Positions 16,308-24,102 are shown, counted from the stretch's first letter. The stretch is 24,155 nt of DNA from Prevotellaceae bacterium UBA7017 (GCA_002449535.1 DJWZ01000151.1:1-24155); one strand, 5' to 3'. Program-made: numbers and translations. The notes: generated by a model not told the origin, from the sequence alone.

Positions 16308-16342
16308 GGTTAAAGGTTAGAGGTTAAAGGTTAGAGGTTAAG
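16308..16342 (+). repeat. Heptamer tandem repeat GGTTAAA/GGTTAGA (5 copies)
   Basis: Five 7-bp units (GGTTAAA, GGTTAGA, GGTTAAA, GGTTAGA, GGTTAAG) begin 2 bp after the methyltransferase stop and end 4 bp before the terminator hairpin. The alternating pattern and five-unit length mirror the CATAATG/CATAATT array on the other side of the gene. Confidence 0.9.
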
Positions 16343-16345
16343 ACG

Positions 16346-16378
16346 ATGGCGCAGGATGCAAATAACATCCTGCGCCAT
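16346..16378. terminator. Strong hairpin between convergent transcripts
   Basis: A perfect 13-bp stem (ATGGCGCAGGATG at 16346-16358, CATCCTGCGCCAT at 16366-16378) with a 7-nt loop CAAATAA is followed on the plus strand by TTTATTATTTCTT. It sits between the end of the plus-strand series and the 3' end of the first LRR gene. It is placed to stop plus-strand transcription and could act on both strands, although the minus-strand side lacks a clean T run. Confidence 0.85.
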
Positions 16379-16415
16379 TTATTATTTCTTAATTTCTTAA
16401 TATATTAATCTCTCC

Positions 16416-18128
16416 TCACTCCTCATCAGGGAACTTGCCGTTGAGAATTTTGTTTACGATAAACATAACGTCAGGCATATTTACTGTGCCGTCGTTGTTG
16501 GCATCACCACGGATGCCGCTTGCACCGCCGCCGACGTTTATCTCCGCTGTGGCAACGTCAGAGTCTTCGTAATCGTCTTTCTTTGCATAAACGGTGACAG
16601 TGTATGTTGTCGTAAGCGGTATTGAGGAACCTTCATACTCTCCTGGGTCAGGACAGGTTATCTTTGACACAAACTCTACGCCTTCCGTATCGCATGCGAA
16701 CTCCAATTTGCCGTTAACAAGGCTGATGGTCGGAGTAGCACACTTTGGTGTTTCGGGTATTTCCCCTGACAAGGTCTTGATGGTTCCGAAACTGCTCCAT
16801 GGCGCAGTAGCCTTATAACTTGCTACCGAAGCTTCCGGCACATATAAATTAACATATTCAATGTATGAGTTTTGGAAAATGTCACTTTCTGTATTTGGCA
16901 CTTTCTCAGCATAGCAATATACATCCGTCAGCTCAGAACAGTTGGCAAAAGCGTTGTTTCCTATTGATGTTACACCGCTGCCGATGGTCACCTCTTTAAG
17001 GCTAGAGCATTCATAGAAAGCAATTGCTCCTATTGATGTCACACCATTACCGATTGTCGCCGATGTCAAGCTGGAGCAGCTATAGAAAGCCATGTCTCCT
17101 ATAGATGTTACGTTGTCGGGGATAGTCACCTCTTTCAGGCTAGAGCAGTAAGCGAAAACATGGCTCCCTATATCTGTCACGCCACTACCGATGGTAACAT
17201 CTGTCAGACCAGAGCAATTAGAGAAAGCAAACAACCCTAAATATGTCACGCTGTTAGGGATTGTTACTTCTTTCAGACTGGTGCAGTAGTTGAATGCCTC
17301 GTAACCTATATAAGTCACGCTGTTGGGAATGGAAACCTTTGTCAGGCTGGAGCATCCATTGAAAGCACGCTCTCCTATTAACGTAACACTGTTAGGGATT
17401 GTCACAGATGTCAGGCTATAGCAGTTATAAAATGCCCAGTTTTCAATCTTTGTTACACTGTTCGGAATCACCAAATCATTTATTTCCTTGCCATCCATGT
17501 AAAGATGATGTGCATAACATAATGGGTTGGAAGAATCATCAGGGAAGCTAATCTTACACCAAGCCTCTATATCTGTTATGTAAACCGATGTCAGGTCGGA
17601 ACTGCCACGGAAAGCTTCCGATCCTATTGATGTCACGCTGGCGGGTATTGTTACAGATTTCAGGTCGTAGCAGTAAGAGAACGCACTGGAGCCTATTTCT
17701 GTTACACCGTTAGGGATTGTAACCTCTGTCAGGCCTCGGCAGTAATAAAAAGCACTGCTTCCTATTGATGTCACGCCGCTCGGTATTGCCACCGATGTCA
17801 GACCGGAACAATAGTAGAAAGCAGCGGCGCCTATTGATGTCACGCTGTTGGGGATTGCAACCTCTGTCAGGGCGGAGCAGTTAGCGAAAGCCATATCTCC
17901 TATCTTTGTCACGTTGTAGGTTACGTCATTATACGTTATGGTTGAAGGTATCGTAACACTGCCAGAGTAGGCGTTTGAATTTGAACCTCCAAAGAAATCG
18001 GTTGAAAGACATGTTACTTCTGCCTGTTTAGCCTTGGTAATTAAATTGTAATAAATACCGTCAATCTGGACATCATAAGCATTTGCCATCAGTGGCAGCA
18101 AGGCTAATAATAAAAGAATCTTTTTCAT
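16416..18128 (-). CDS. BspA-like LRR surface protein with half-dockerin C-terminus
   Basis: This 570-residue secreted protein has a signal peptide MKKILLLLALLPLMANA (about 1-17). About a dozen tandem 23-residue BspA-like repeats (LRR_5 type) follow, of the form LTSVTIPNSVTSIGxxAFxxC. One longer insertion (VYITDIEAWCKISFPDDSSN, then HHLYMDGKEINDLVIP) is common in this family. A cap LTDVYCYAEKVPNTE ... LYVPEASVASYKATAPW ends the repeats. A chitobiase-C/FN3-like domain follows (about 455-535, KCATPTISLVNGKLEFACDT). The C-terminus has a single calcium-loop repeat, GDANNDGTVNMPDVMFIVNK, then ILNGKFPDEE. BspA-like proteins are surface adhesins or ligand-binding proteins; the target here is unknown. 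It lies 23 bp after its paralog and is probably co-transcribed with it. Confidence 0.9.
   Translation of the reverse strand: MKKILLLLALLPLMANAYDVQIDGIYYNLITKAKQAEVTCLSTDFFGGSNSNAYSGSVTIPSTITYNDVTYNVTKIGDMAFANCSALTEVAIPNSVTSIGAAAFYYCSGLTSVAIPSGVTSIGSSAFYYCRGLTEVTIPNGVTEIGSSAFSYCYDLKSVTIPASVTSIGSEAFRGSSDLTSVYITDIEAWCKISFPDDSSNPLCYAHHLYMDGKEINDLVIPNSVTKIENWAFYNCYSLTSVTIPNSVTLIGERAFNGCSSLTKVSIPNSVTYIGYEAFNYCTSLKEVTIPNSVTYLGLFAFSNCSGLTDVTIGSGVTDIGSHVFAYCSSLKEVTIPDNVTSIGDMAFYSCSSLTSATIGNGVTSIGAIAFYECSSLKEVTIGSGVTSIGNNAFANCSELTDVYCYAEKVPNTESDIFQNSYIEYVNLYVPEASVASYKATAPWSSFGTIKTLSGEIPETPKCATPTISLVNGKLEFACDTEGVEFVSKITCPDPGEYEGSSIPLTTTYTVTVYAKKDDYEDSDVATAEINVGGGASGIRGDANNDGTVNMPDVMFIVNKILNGKFPDEE
18083..18128 (-). 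repeat. 46-bp direct repeat: signal-peptide sequence, copy in first LRR gene
   Basis: The first 46 bp of this gene match those of the neighbouring LRR gene (20059-20104) with one mismatch, at a synonymous Leu codon. The similarity drops sharply after the signal peptide, although both proteins continue with a short INGIYYNL/IDGIYYNL match. Confidence 0.85.
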
Positions 18129-18151
18129 AATTGTATTTTGTTTTTTGTTAT

Positions 18152-20104
18152 TTACTCATTCGGGAATTTGCCGTTGAGGATATATTGCACCATGTACATG
18201 ATGTCAGCCATACCTATCTCACCGTCGCCGTTGACGTCGCCAAGTTGACCGATAAGGGCTTTCAGGTCTATTTCTTTCGTTACGGTATCTGACGGTTCAT
18301 ATCCATCCTTTGTTGCATATATAATAAGTTGAATCTTTGTCGGCATAGATACATTGGTGCCATCAGACTCTGACATCAATGGCGTTGCAATCTGATATTT
18401 ATATTCCACATCTTCTGTCTCGCACATGAATACCAACTTGCCATCATAGAAAGCAACAACAGGCGTAGCGCACTTCATAATCTCCGGCTCACTGCCAGCG
18501 TAGTCCTGCCATCTGCCGTTAACCATATATTTAGGCGTCCAACCTTTTGCCAGAGCCGCTGCAACCTGCGTTGTGGTCATTTCATTTTGTTCGTCAGTAT
18601 TGTATATGGCATACAGCGTGCCGCTGCTTACTGTTGGCAGACTCTCAACAAGGGTATCCATTTCTGCACCCTTAATTTGGTTACTGTAAATAGCCAGATT
18701 CTTCAGCGCAGTATTCTGTGACACATCAAGCGAAGTCAGATTGTTGCCATTACAATAAAGGCTTGTCAGTTTTGTATTCTTCGACACATCAAGCGATGTA
18801 AGTTGGCAGTTTGGGCAGCCAAGGTATGTGAGCTCTGTATTCTTTGAAACATCCAGAGTAGTTATCGGGCTATCGCAGAAATACAGCGTTCCCAGTGCCG
18901 TGAAGTATTCTATTCCCTTCAGACTTTGAACGCGTATATCAGGGAAGCTTATTTTATCTGCAGAAGCAATCTCGTCATCAGTCAGCACGCCGTCTGAGCC
19001 GTAACGCTCCAATATCCAGTTGCGGAAATTCTCGTCAGGGAAGTTCGTTTCATTGATGGCTACGTCTTCTACCACCTGTTCATCGTCCAATGCAACAATG
19101 TTACCGAATCCGCTCCAAGGCTCGGAATTCTTGTAGTTCTCCAAAGCTAATGCTGGCACATACAACGTAGTAGAACGTATGGTACTCTCTGTAAAAACAT
19201 TACTTCCTGTCGACGGAACGTTTTCAACATAGCAATATACATCTGTCAGCCTAGAGCAGCCTGAGAACGCACTGTTGTTTAACAACGTCACACTGTTGCC
19301 GATGATGACGGATGTCAAATTGGAACAATTTTGAAAAGCATTGTATCCTATTTCTATAACGCTGTTAGGAATTACAATTTCTGTCAGGGCTTTGCATTTA
19401 TAAAAAGAACCACTTCCTATTGATGTTACGCTGTTGGGAATACTTACCGATGCCAGGCTGTAACAACTGTTGAAAGCACTTGTTCCTATTGATGTCACAC
19501 CTTGGGGAATAATGACTGATGTCAGGTTGGAGCAATAAGTAAAAGCCCCCATCCCTATCGAAGTAACAGTGTTGGGAATATCAATGGATATCAAGCCTGA
19601 ACATTCATGGAAAGCTTTTCCAACAATAGCCGTTGTACCTTCTTTTAAGGATATGGAAGTATTTTCGGGCATCGTTCCTATGTATTTGTAAACAACTTTT
19701 CCTATATACAGTAAGCCTTCTGGCTGATTATCTAACCATGCTGTTCCCGTAAAAGCATCAGTTCCTATAAATGTAACACCATTAGGAATTTCGAGAGATG
19801 TCAGGCCAGAGCATCCTTCAAAAGCACTGTTTCCAATTTCTGTCACGTTACTGGGTATTGTAACAGAGGTCAGATCTACGCAGTCATAGAAAGCCCCCGC
19901 TTCGATTGATGTCACTACGTAGTTAACACCATTGTAGGTTACACTTTCAGGAATATTTACATTGCCAGCGTAACCACCAAAACTTCTATATGTCACAGTA
20001 GCCTGTTTGGATTCGATGTCGAGGTTGTAATAAATGCCATTAATCAGCGTTTGGGCACTTGCCATCAGTGGCAGCAAGGCTAACAATAAAAGAATCTTTT
20101 TCAT
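18152..20104 (-). CDS. Composite LRR surface protein (BspA-like plus LTSLDVS repeats) with half-dockerin
   Basis: The 650-residue protein has a signal peptide MKKILLLLALLPLMASA (1-17) and then BspA-like 23-residue repeats to about residue 285. The cap is LTDVYCYVENVPSTGSNVF ... LYVPALALENYKNSEPW. Next comes a different module (about 330-500) opening NETNFPDENFRNWILERYGS. It has 21-residue repeats of the form LTSLDVSKNTxLTxLxCxxNx, resembling internalin-type LRRs and ending GWTPKYMVNGRWQDYAG. An FN3/chitobiase-C-like domain (KCATPVVAFYDGKLVFMCET) precedes a single dockerin-type loop, GDVNGDGEIGMADIMYMVQY. It is probably cell-surface or secreted, with a binding role. It has its own promoter at 20140-20170 and leads into the 570-residue paralog. 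Confidence 0.9.
   Translation of the reverse strand: MKKILLLLALLPLMASAQTLINGIYYNLDIESKQATVTYRSFGGYAGNVNIPESVTYNGVNYVVTSIEAGAFYDCVDLTSVTIPSNVTEIGNSAFEGCSGLTSLEIPNGVTFIGTDAFTGTAWLDNQPEGLLYIGKVVYKYIGTMPENTSISLKEGTTAIVGKAFHECSGLISIDIPNTVTSIGMGAFTYCSNLTSVIIPQGVTSIGTSAFNSCYSLASVSIPNSVTSIGSGSFYKCKALTEIVIPNSVIEIGYNAFQNCSNLTSVIIGNSVTLLNNSAFSGCSRLTDVYCYVENVPSTGSNVFTESTIRSTTLYVPALALENYKNSEPWSGFGNIVALDDEQVVEDVAINETNFPDENFRNWILERYGSDGVLTDDEIASADKISFPDIRVQSLKGIEYFTALGTLYFCDSPITTLDVSKNTELTYLGCPNCQLTSLDVSKNTKLTSLYCNGNNLTSLDVSQNTALKNLAIYSNQIKGAEMDTLVESLPTVSSGTLYAIYNTDEQNEMTTTQVAAALAKGWTPKYMVNGRWQDYAGSEPEIMKCATPVVAFYDGKLVFMCETEDVEYKYQIATPLMSESDGTNVSMPTKIQLIIYATKDGYEPSDTVTKEIDLKALIGQLGDVNGDGEIGMADIMYMVQYILNGKFPNE
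20059..20104 (-). repeat. 46-bp direct repeat: signal-peptide sequence, copy in second LRR gene
   Basis: This is the partner of 18083-18128, differing at one base. It suggests duplication of the whole gene followed by divergence, or later gene conversion of the 5' end. Confidence 0.85.
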
Positions 20105-20139
20105 AGCTTTGAGTTTTAGTTAAAAATCAGTTCTGGTTG

Positions 20140-20170
20140 CAAAATTATGAATAATTTTCAATCTATGCAA
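20140..20170 (-). promoter_or_regulatory. Promoter for the two smaller LRR genes (TTG-N20-TAATTTTG)
   Basis: On the minus strand a -33 TTG (20168-20170) is followed after 20 bp by TAATTTTG (20140-20147), matching the Bacteroidota TAnnTTTG box. The box lies 35 bp upstream of the 650-residue LRR gene. The promoter begins just past the terminator hairpin of the larger upstream LRR gene, consistent with an independent two-gene transcript. Confidence 0.65.
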
Positions 20171-20193
20171 GAAAAGCAGCAAAAAAATGCAAA

Positions 20194-20225
20194 TAGCAGG
20201 AACTGCATTAATGCAATTCCTGCTA
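20194..20225 (-). terminator. Hairpin terminator after the 1115-residue LRR gene
   Basis: A 9-bp outer stem (TAGCAGGAA at 20194-20202, TTCCTGCTA at 20217-20225), one C/A mismatch and an inner TGCA/TGCA pair enclose a TTAA loop. On the minus strand it is followed by ATTTGCATTTTTTT, a good T run. It lies 24 bp beyond the end of the large LRR gene. Confidence 0.8.
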
Positions 20226-20248
20226 ATTCCTTATTATAATTTATAAAT

Positions 20249-23200
20249 TTACTCCTCGTCAGGGAACTTGCCGTTAAGGATGTATTGTACGAGGAACATC
20301 ACGTCAGGCATGCCAATTTCGCCATCAAGGTTGGCATCGGCTGCCTCTTCGTTGAATATATCAGCAGGATTGCCAAGGATGTAGTTAACCACGAACATCA
20401 CGTCTGGCATACCTATCTCGCCGTCACCGTTAGCATCGCCACGAAGGACTGAAGGAACGAGGTAAATGGCCTGCACATTAACTGTAGCACCCCAGTTAGC
20501 CTTGATAGCATTCAGGTGAACGAAGTCGTCAACACGCACATTGTTGCTTGAAGTGGACTTGTTACGGAAGTCATCAAGAGGTATGACGAGAGCCTTATAT
20601 TCTGAATCCCAATACTGGTCGTTTTTGTTGAATACGGCGGTAATCTCCTTCCATTCGCCACCAGCCACGAGACGGTTAGTAAGCATACGCACATTGCCGT
20701 CAGCCTTGCCACGCAGCACGATTTTATCGTACTTGCTGAGGTCTGCATACATGTTCCACTCTACGCCGCTAAAACCTGCTACAACTTCGCCGCTGGCGAC
20801 ATCCACGTCGAGATTCAAATCAGCGGGGGTATTAAACAGTGGGGTAGCATCAGCCCCTGAGCCATCCCACAGGAAGAACATTTCTTTGGTCAGTGTAACC
20901 CAATTGTCAGGAGCCTCGAAGTCATTCATACCAACAATAGTTCCGAACTCACTCCATGGTCTGGTTGCTTTGTATGCTTCAAGGGAAGCTGCTGGTACAT
21001 GCAGCGTAGCAGCAGTCATTATTGCTTTTTCGGACAGGACATATTCAGTATTTGGTACTTGCTCCGCATAGCAATAAACGTCAGTCAGCTTTGAACAGTT
21101 AGTGAAAGCATAGTTACCAATGAATGTGACGCTACTCGGTATGATTACAGTTTGTATACCGCTGCAATTACGGAACGAAGAGTGAATGGTTGTTGTTCCT
21201 TCCGGCAATTCAATGCTTTTCAAAGAGGTACAATTCTGGAATGCAGAGTTTCCCAAAGTTTCGAGAGTCTCTGGGAATACAAGTTTTATCAGAGAAGTAT
21301 TGTTAGCAAATGCATATTCTGGGATTTCCTTAATGGAGCCTTCCAGCGTTATACGCTCTAGAGCAGTACAGTCGCTAAATATATAATTACTTAGGACAGG
21401 TGCCTGATAGTCAACTCGCAGCAAAGACTTGTTGTTTATGAATACTTGATCTCCTATTTCCTCAACGTTTGCAGGAACGGTCAAGGTCTCTAAAGCGCAG
21501 CTTTCGAAGGCGTTAGCTCCAATCTTCTTAACAGATGATGATATTTTCAGACTTGACAATTTTTCGCATTTTATGAAAGCTTTTTCGCCTATTTCCTCCA
21601 ACGATTCTGGCAACTCGATTGAAGTGAGATTACTCGCTGCAAATGCACTAATACCGATTCTCTTCAACGAACTTGGTAACGCGACGGTAGCACATTGTAA
21701 ACAGCTTAAAGCACCACTGCCAATATAGTTGACAGAAGACGGGATATTTACTTGAGACACACTATAATCATTGTGGTAGAAGTTGTCTGCAATAGCAAGC
21801 GTACCCTCGCGGAAATTCAAGACTGTCGATTCCCACTTACTCTCCATAGCAACATTATTTATATACTTGATGTTGTCTATCCATTTAAGGTTGTTATACC
21901 ACGGAGTATCGTTGAATGCACCGTATGGTATATCCGTCAGACTTTCGGGGAGAGTGACGGAGGTGAGTGAAGTACAACCTTTAAAAGCGTCTGTATCAAT
22001 TTGTTGCAAGTTGAATGAAAGAACAAACGATTTGATGCTTGTACAACCAGAAAAAGCGTATGAAGGAATACTGTCTAACGAAGTGAGATTGATCTCCCGT
22101 TTATTATCTAACGCCAGCAGCTGTTTACAGCCACCGAAAGCCTCACTTCCCAAGTAAGTCACACCACTGAGGCTTGGCAGCTCTCGCAATTCTGCACAAT
22201 TATTAAATGCCTTCTTTCCGATCATCTGAGGATTCTCTGACATTTCCAGGACTTCTAATCCGCTATTTTCAAAAGATCCCTCACCAATCTTTTTGACGGA
22301 CTTTGGCCAAACCACACGTTTCAAAGGCATTCCTTCAAAAGCGTATGCAAGGTCATCGTAATAGTTATATACCAAATAACCGCCACCTTGGGAAGGTACA
22401 CCTTCACCTGTAACTATTTCTGTCCGACCATTTTCACCTATGCAAATGCAATTCAAGTAGCCGGTGAAAGTCATATCTACAGCACGCTTCCATGAATTAT
22501 AGAAAACTCTATCCTTGGGAACTAGTATCACATCTTTCAAATCAAGCACGTCCAACGTAGAGAGTCGTCCTTCGCGAGCACGAATCAAGCCGAGGTCATT
22601 TGCATCTATAGGTCCACGCAAAGTCAAGTGCCTTATTTTTGTCACATCCAATTCCGACAATTTCTCTTTTAAGGTTCCAGCCTCCTTCAGGGTTATGATT
22701 ATTTCTTCTACCTCACCATCCATTTCCACAATCACAGAGAACAAGTTTGTGTTACCCCAATGACCTGTTGTGTTATATTCAGACTTGGTACCGTACGGCA
22801 CATAAAGAACCGGAGCGTAAAAGCAATTTTGGTTGTAAGGGTAGGAATCTGAAACTGTCTCTGGCGGCGTGGTAGCATAACAATATATACAATCTTCAAC
22901 CTTCGTTCCATATCCTGCCTTAATTGAAGTGATGCTGGATGGAATTGTCACAGTCTTAATGCCTGCAATGTTGTTGTAATTCTCTATAGAAGTCACTCCT
23001 TCTGGAATTACAATATCCGTCAGTTGCTCACCATTGATAAAATACTTTTTGGCCGGAGCTGAACGGATGCTATATTTCTCCAAAAAATCCAACTTGTCAA
23101 TGTATATGTTTTCTAACATCTTGCACTCATCAAAAGCTTCTTCGCCAAGAGTCTCTATGTTACTGTTAAGTGTAACAGTTGTTAAATTAGAGCAATTCTT

Positions 23201-23596
23201 GAAAGCTGCTTTACCAACAGATACAACGCTCTGAGGAATTACTACTGATGTCAAGCCTGTGCAACTCGAGAATGCAGAGTTACCAATGCTCGTTACGCTG
23301 TTGGGGATGGTGACGGAGGTAAGGCCAGAGCAACGTGAGAACGCATAATCTCCAATGCTCGTCACGCCATCAGATATTTCAACAACTTTGATGTATGACT
23401 TGTTGGAATACCAAGGAACAGATGAATAAGAGCTGTAATCGTTCATCGCACCTGTACCAGTGATGCTAAGTAATCCTGTACTTGTTTCAAGGGAATACTT
23501 AACATTGGTGCCACATGAGCCTTCATAAACTTCTGCATTGATGTTTAAGGCACTTAAAATGCAAATGAGAAATAGTAATGTTAGTTTCTGTTTCAT
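20249..23596 (-). CDS. Large multi-domain BspA-like LRR surface protein with full dockerin
   Basis: I place the start at ATG 23594-23596, giving 1115 residues with signal peptide MKQKLTLLFLICILSALNINA (1-21). A longer in-frame start at 23698 would run through the promoter and spoil the signal. BspA-like repeats occupy about 65-235, ending in a cap (ATTPPETVSDSYPYNQN ... LYVPYGTKSEYNTTG). A distinct module follows at about 291-420 (EAGTLKEKLSELDVTKIRHL, LRGPIDANDLGLIR). More degenerate LRR repeats run to about 850, with a second cap (LTDVYCYAEQVPNTEYVL). A beta-rich domain at about 914-1051 (NWVTLTKEMFFLWDGSGADA, VEWNMYADLSKYDKIVLRG) resembles a carbohydrate-binding jelly roll. The C-terminus has two dockerin loops, GDANGDGEIGMPDVMF and DANLDGEIGMPDVMF. 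A ligand-binding surface role is likely but unproven. Confidence 0.9.
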   Translation of the reverse strand: MKQKLTLLFLICILSALNINAEVYEGSCGTNVKYSLETSTGLLSITGTGAMNDYSSYSSVPWYSNKSYIKVVEISDGVTSIGDYAFSRCSGLTSVTIPNSVTSIGNSAFSSCTGLTSVVIPQSVVSVGKAAFKNCSNLTTVTLNSNIETLGEEAFDECKMLENIYIDKLDFLEKYSIRSAPAKKYFINGEQLTDIVIPEGVTSIENYNNIAGIKTVTIPSSITSIKAGYGTKVEDCIYCYATTPPETVSDSYPYNQNCFYAPVLYVPYGTKSEYNTTGHWGNTNLFSVIVEMDGEVEEIIITLKEAGTLKEKLSELDVTKIRHLTLRGPIDANDLGLIRAREGRLSTLDVLDLKDVILVPKDRVFYNSWKRAVDMTFTGYLNCICIGENGRTEIVTGEGVPSQGGGYLVYNYYDDLAYAFEGMPLKRVVWPKSVKKIGEGSFENSGLEVLEMSENPQMIGKKAFNNCAELRELPSLSGVTYLGSEAFGGCKQLLALDNKREINLTSLDSIPSYAFSGCTSIKSFVLSFNLQQIDTDAFKGCTSLTSVTLPESLTDIPYGAFNDTPWYNNLKWIDNIKYINNVAMESKWESTVLNFREGTLAIADNFYHNDYSVSQVNIPSSVNYIGSGALSCLQCATVALPSSLKRIGISAFAASNLTSIELPESLEEIGEKAFIKCEKLSSLKISSSVKKIGANAFESCALETLTVPANVEEIGDQVFINNKSLLRVDYQAPVLSNYIFSDCTALERITLEGSIKEIPEYAFANNTSLIKLVFPETLETLGNSAFQNCTSLKSIELPEGTTTIHSSFRNCSGIQTVIIPSSVTFIGNYAFTNCSKLTDVYCYAEQVPNTEYVLSEKAIMTAATLHVPAASLEAYKATRPWSEFGTIVGMNDFEAPDNWVTLTKEMFFLWDGSGADATPLFNTPADLNLDVDVASGEVVAGFSGVEWNMYADLSKYDKIVLRGKADGNVRMLTNRLVAGGEWKEITAVFNKNDQYWDSEYKALVIPLDDFRNKSTSSNNVRVDDFVHLNAIKANWGATVNVQAIYLVPSVLRGDANGDGEIGMPDVMFVVNYILGNPADIFNEEAADANLDGEIGMPDVMFLVQYILNGKFPDEE

Positions 23597-23623
23597 AGTA
23601 AATTTTAGTTTGCTTCGCGAGCG

Positions 23624-23652
23624 CAAAGATATACAAAAATTCCTAAAACCAA
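23624..23652 (-). promoter_or_regulatory. Promoter for the 1115-residue LRR gene (TTG-N18-TATCTTTG)
   Basis: On the minus strand TTG (23650-23652) is followed after 18 bp by TATCTTTG (23624-23631), a full match to the Bacteroidota -33/-7 arrangement. The box lies 27 bp upstream of the ATG at 23596. Its presence inside the longer version of the reading frame is the main reason for choosing the shorter start. Confidence 0.7.
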
Positions 23653-23737
23653 GCTTTTTAATTGTGAAAATCGCATAAAATTCGGGTGGTTTCGTCATTT
23701 TTTCTAGTTTGGTGTTTCATATTGCCTGAAAATTATA

Positions 23738-23745
23738 TACTTTTG
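23738..23745 (+). promoter_or_regulatory. -7 element TACTTTTG reading into the palindrome array
   Basis: The octamer matches TAnnTTTG on the plus strand, with an AT-rich preceding stretch but no TTG at ideal spacing (the nearest is 13 bp upstream, at 23722-23724). If used, transcription would begin near 23750 and carry the whole palindrome array as a leader of nearly 380 nt ahead of the gene starting at 24128. It is oriented away from the LRR promoter at 23624-23652. Confidence 0.45.
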
Positions 23746-23770
23746 TAGTCGAAAATTTTTAACCCTTGCC

Positions 23771-24102
23771 GTCCCGATGCGGGAAAAATAGTTCTGAAAA
23801 ATAAAACATACCGTCCCGATGCGGGAAAGGTAGTTTTGAAAAAAAAGTTGACCGTCCCGATGTGGGAAAGATAGTTCTGAAAAATAAAACATACCATCCC
23901 GATGCGGGAAAGATAGTTTTGAAAAAAAAGTAGGCCGTCCCGATGTGGGAAAGGCACTTTTGAAAAGTATTTGGCATCGTCCCGATGCGGGAAAGGCATT
24001 TCTAAAAATAAAACTGGCTGTCCCGACGTGGGACAAGCACTTCTGAAAAGTATTTGGCATCGTCCCGATGTGGGACAGGAGCTTTCAAAAAATAAAACAT
24101 AT
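23771..24102. repeat. Array of eight short palindromes at 41/42-bp spacing
   Basis: Eight copies of a core of the form GTCCCGATGCGGGA start at 23771, 23813, 23854, 23896, 23937, 23979, 24020 and 24062, so the steps are 42, 41, 42, 41, 42, 41, 42 bp. The core is an inverted repeat (TCCCG, ATG, CGGGA). The last two copies extend it to GTCCC...GGGAC. The sequence between cores is also repeated and A-rich: units 1 and 3 share TTCTGAAAAATAAAACATAC, units 2 and 4 share TTTTGAAAAAAAAGT, and units 5 and 7 share GAAAAGTATTTGGCATC. This points to a doubled unit of 83 bp. The conserved spacers rule out CRISPR. The function is unknown. Confidence 0.9.

Noticed and set aside
23597..23698. Upstream in-frame start of the large LRR protein
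   Set aside because: It would add 34 residues ahead of a good signal peptide and would overlap the TTG-N18-TATCTTTG promoter.
23704..24060. Minus-strand 118-codon open frame through the palindrome array
   Set aside because: The 83-bp double unit is not a multiple of three, so each repeat is read in a different frame (FPHRDG, FPASGR, LSRIG). The frame is open only because the repeat lacks stops; it has no start region or promoter.
23771..24102. CRISPR array
   Set aside because: The cores are evenly spaced, but the sequences between them are themselves repeated and A-rich, and no cas gene is visible. CRISPR spacers should be unrelated to each other.
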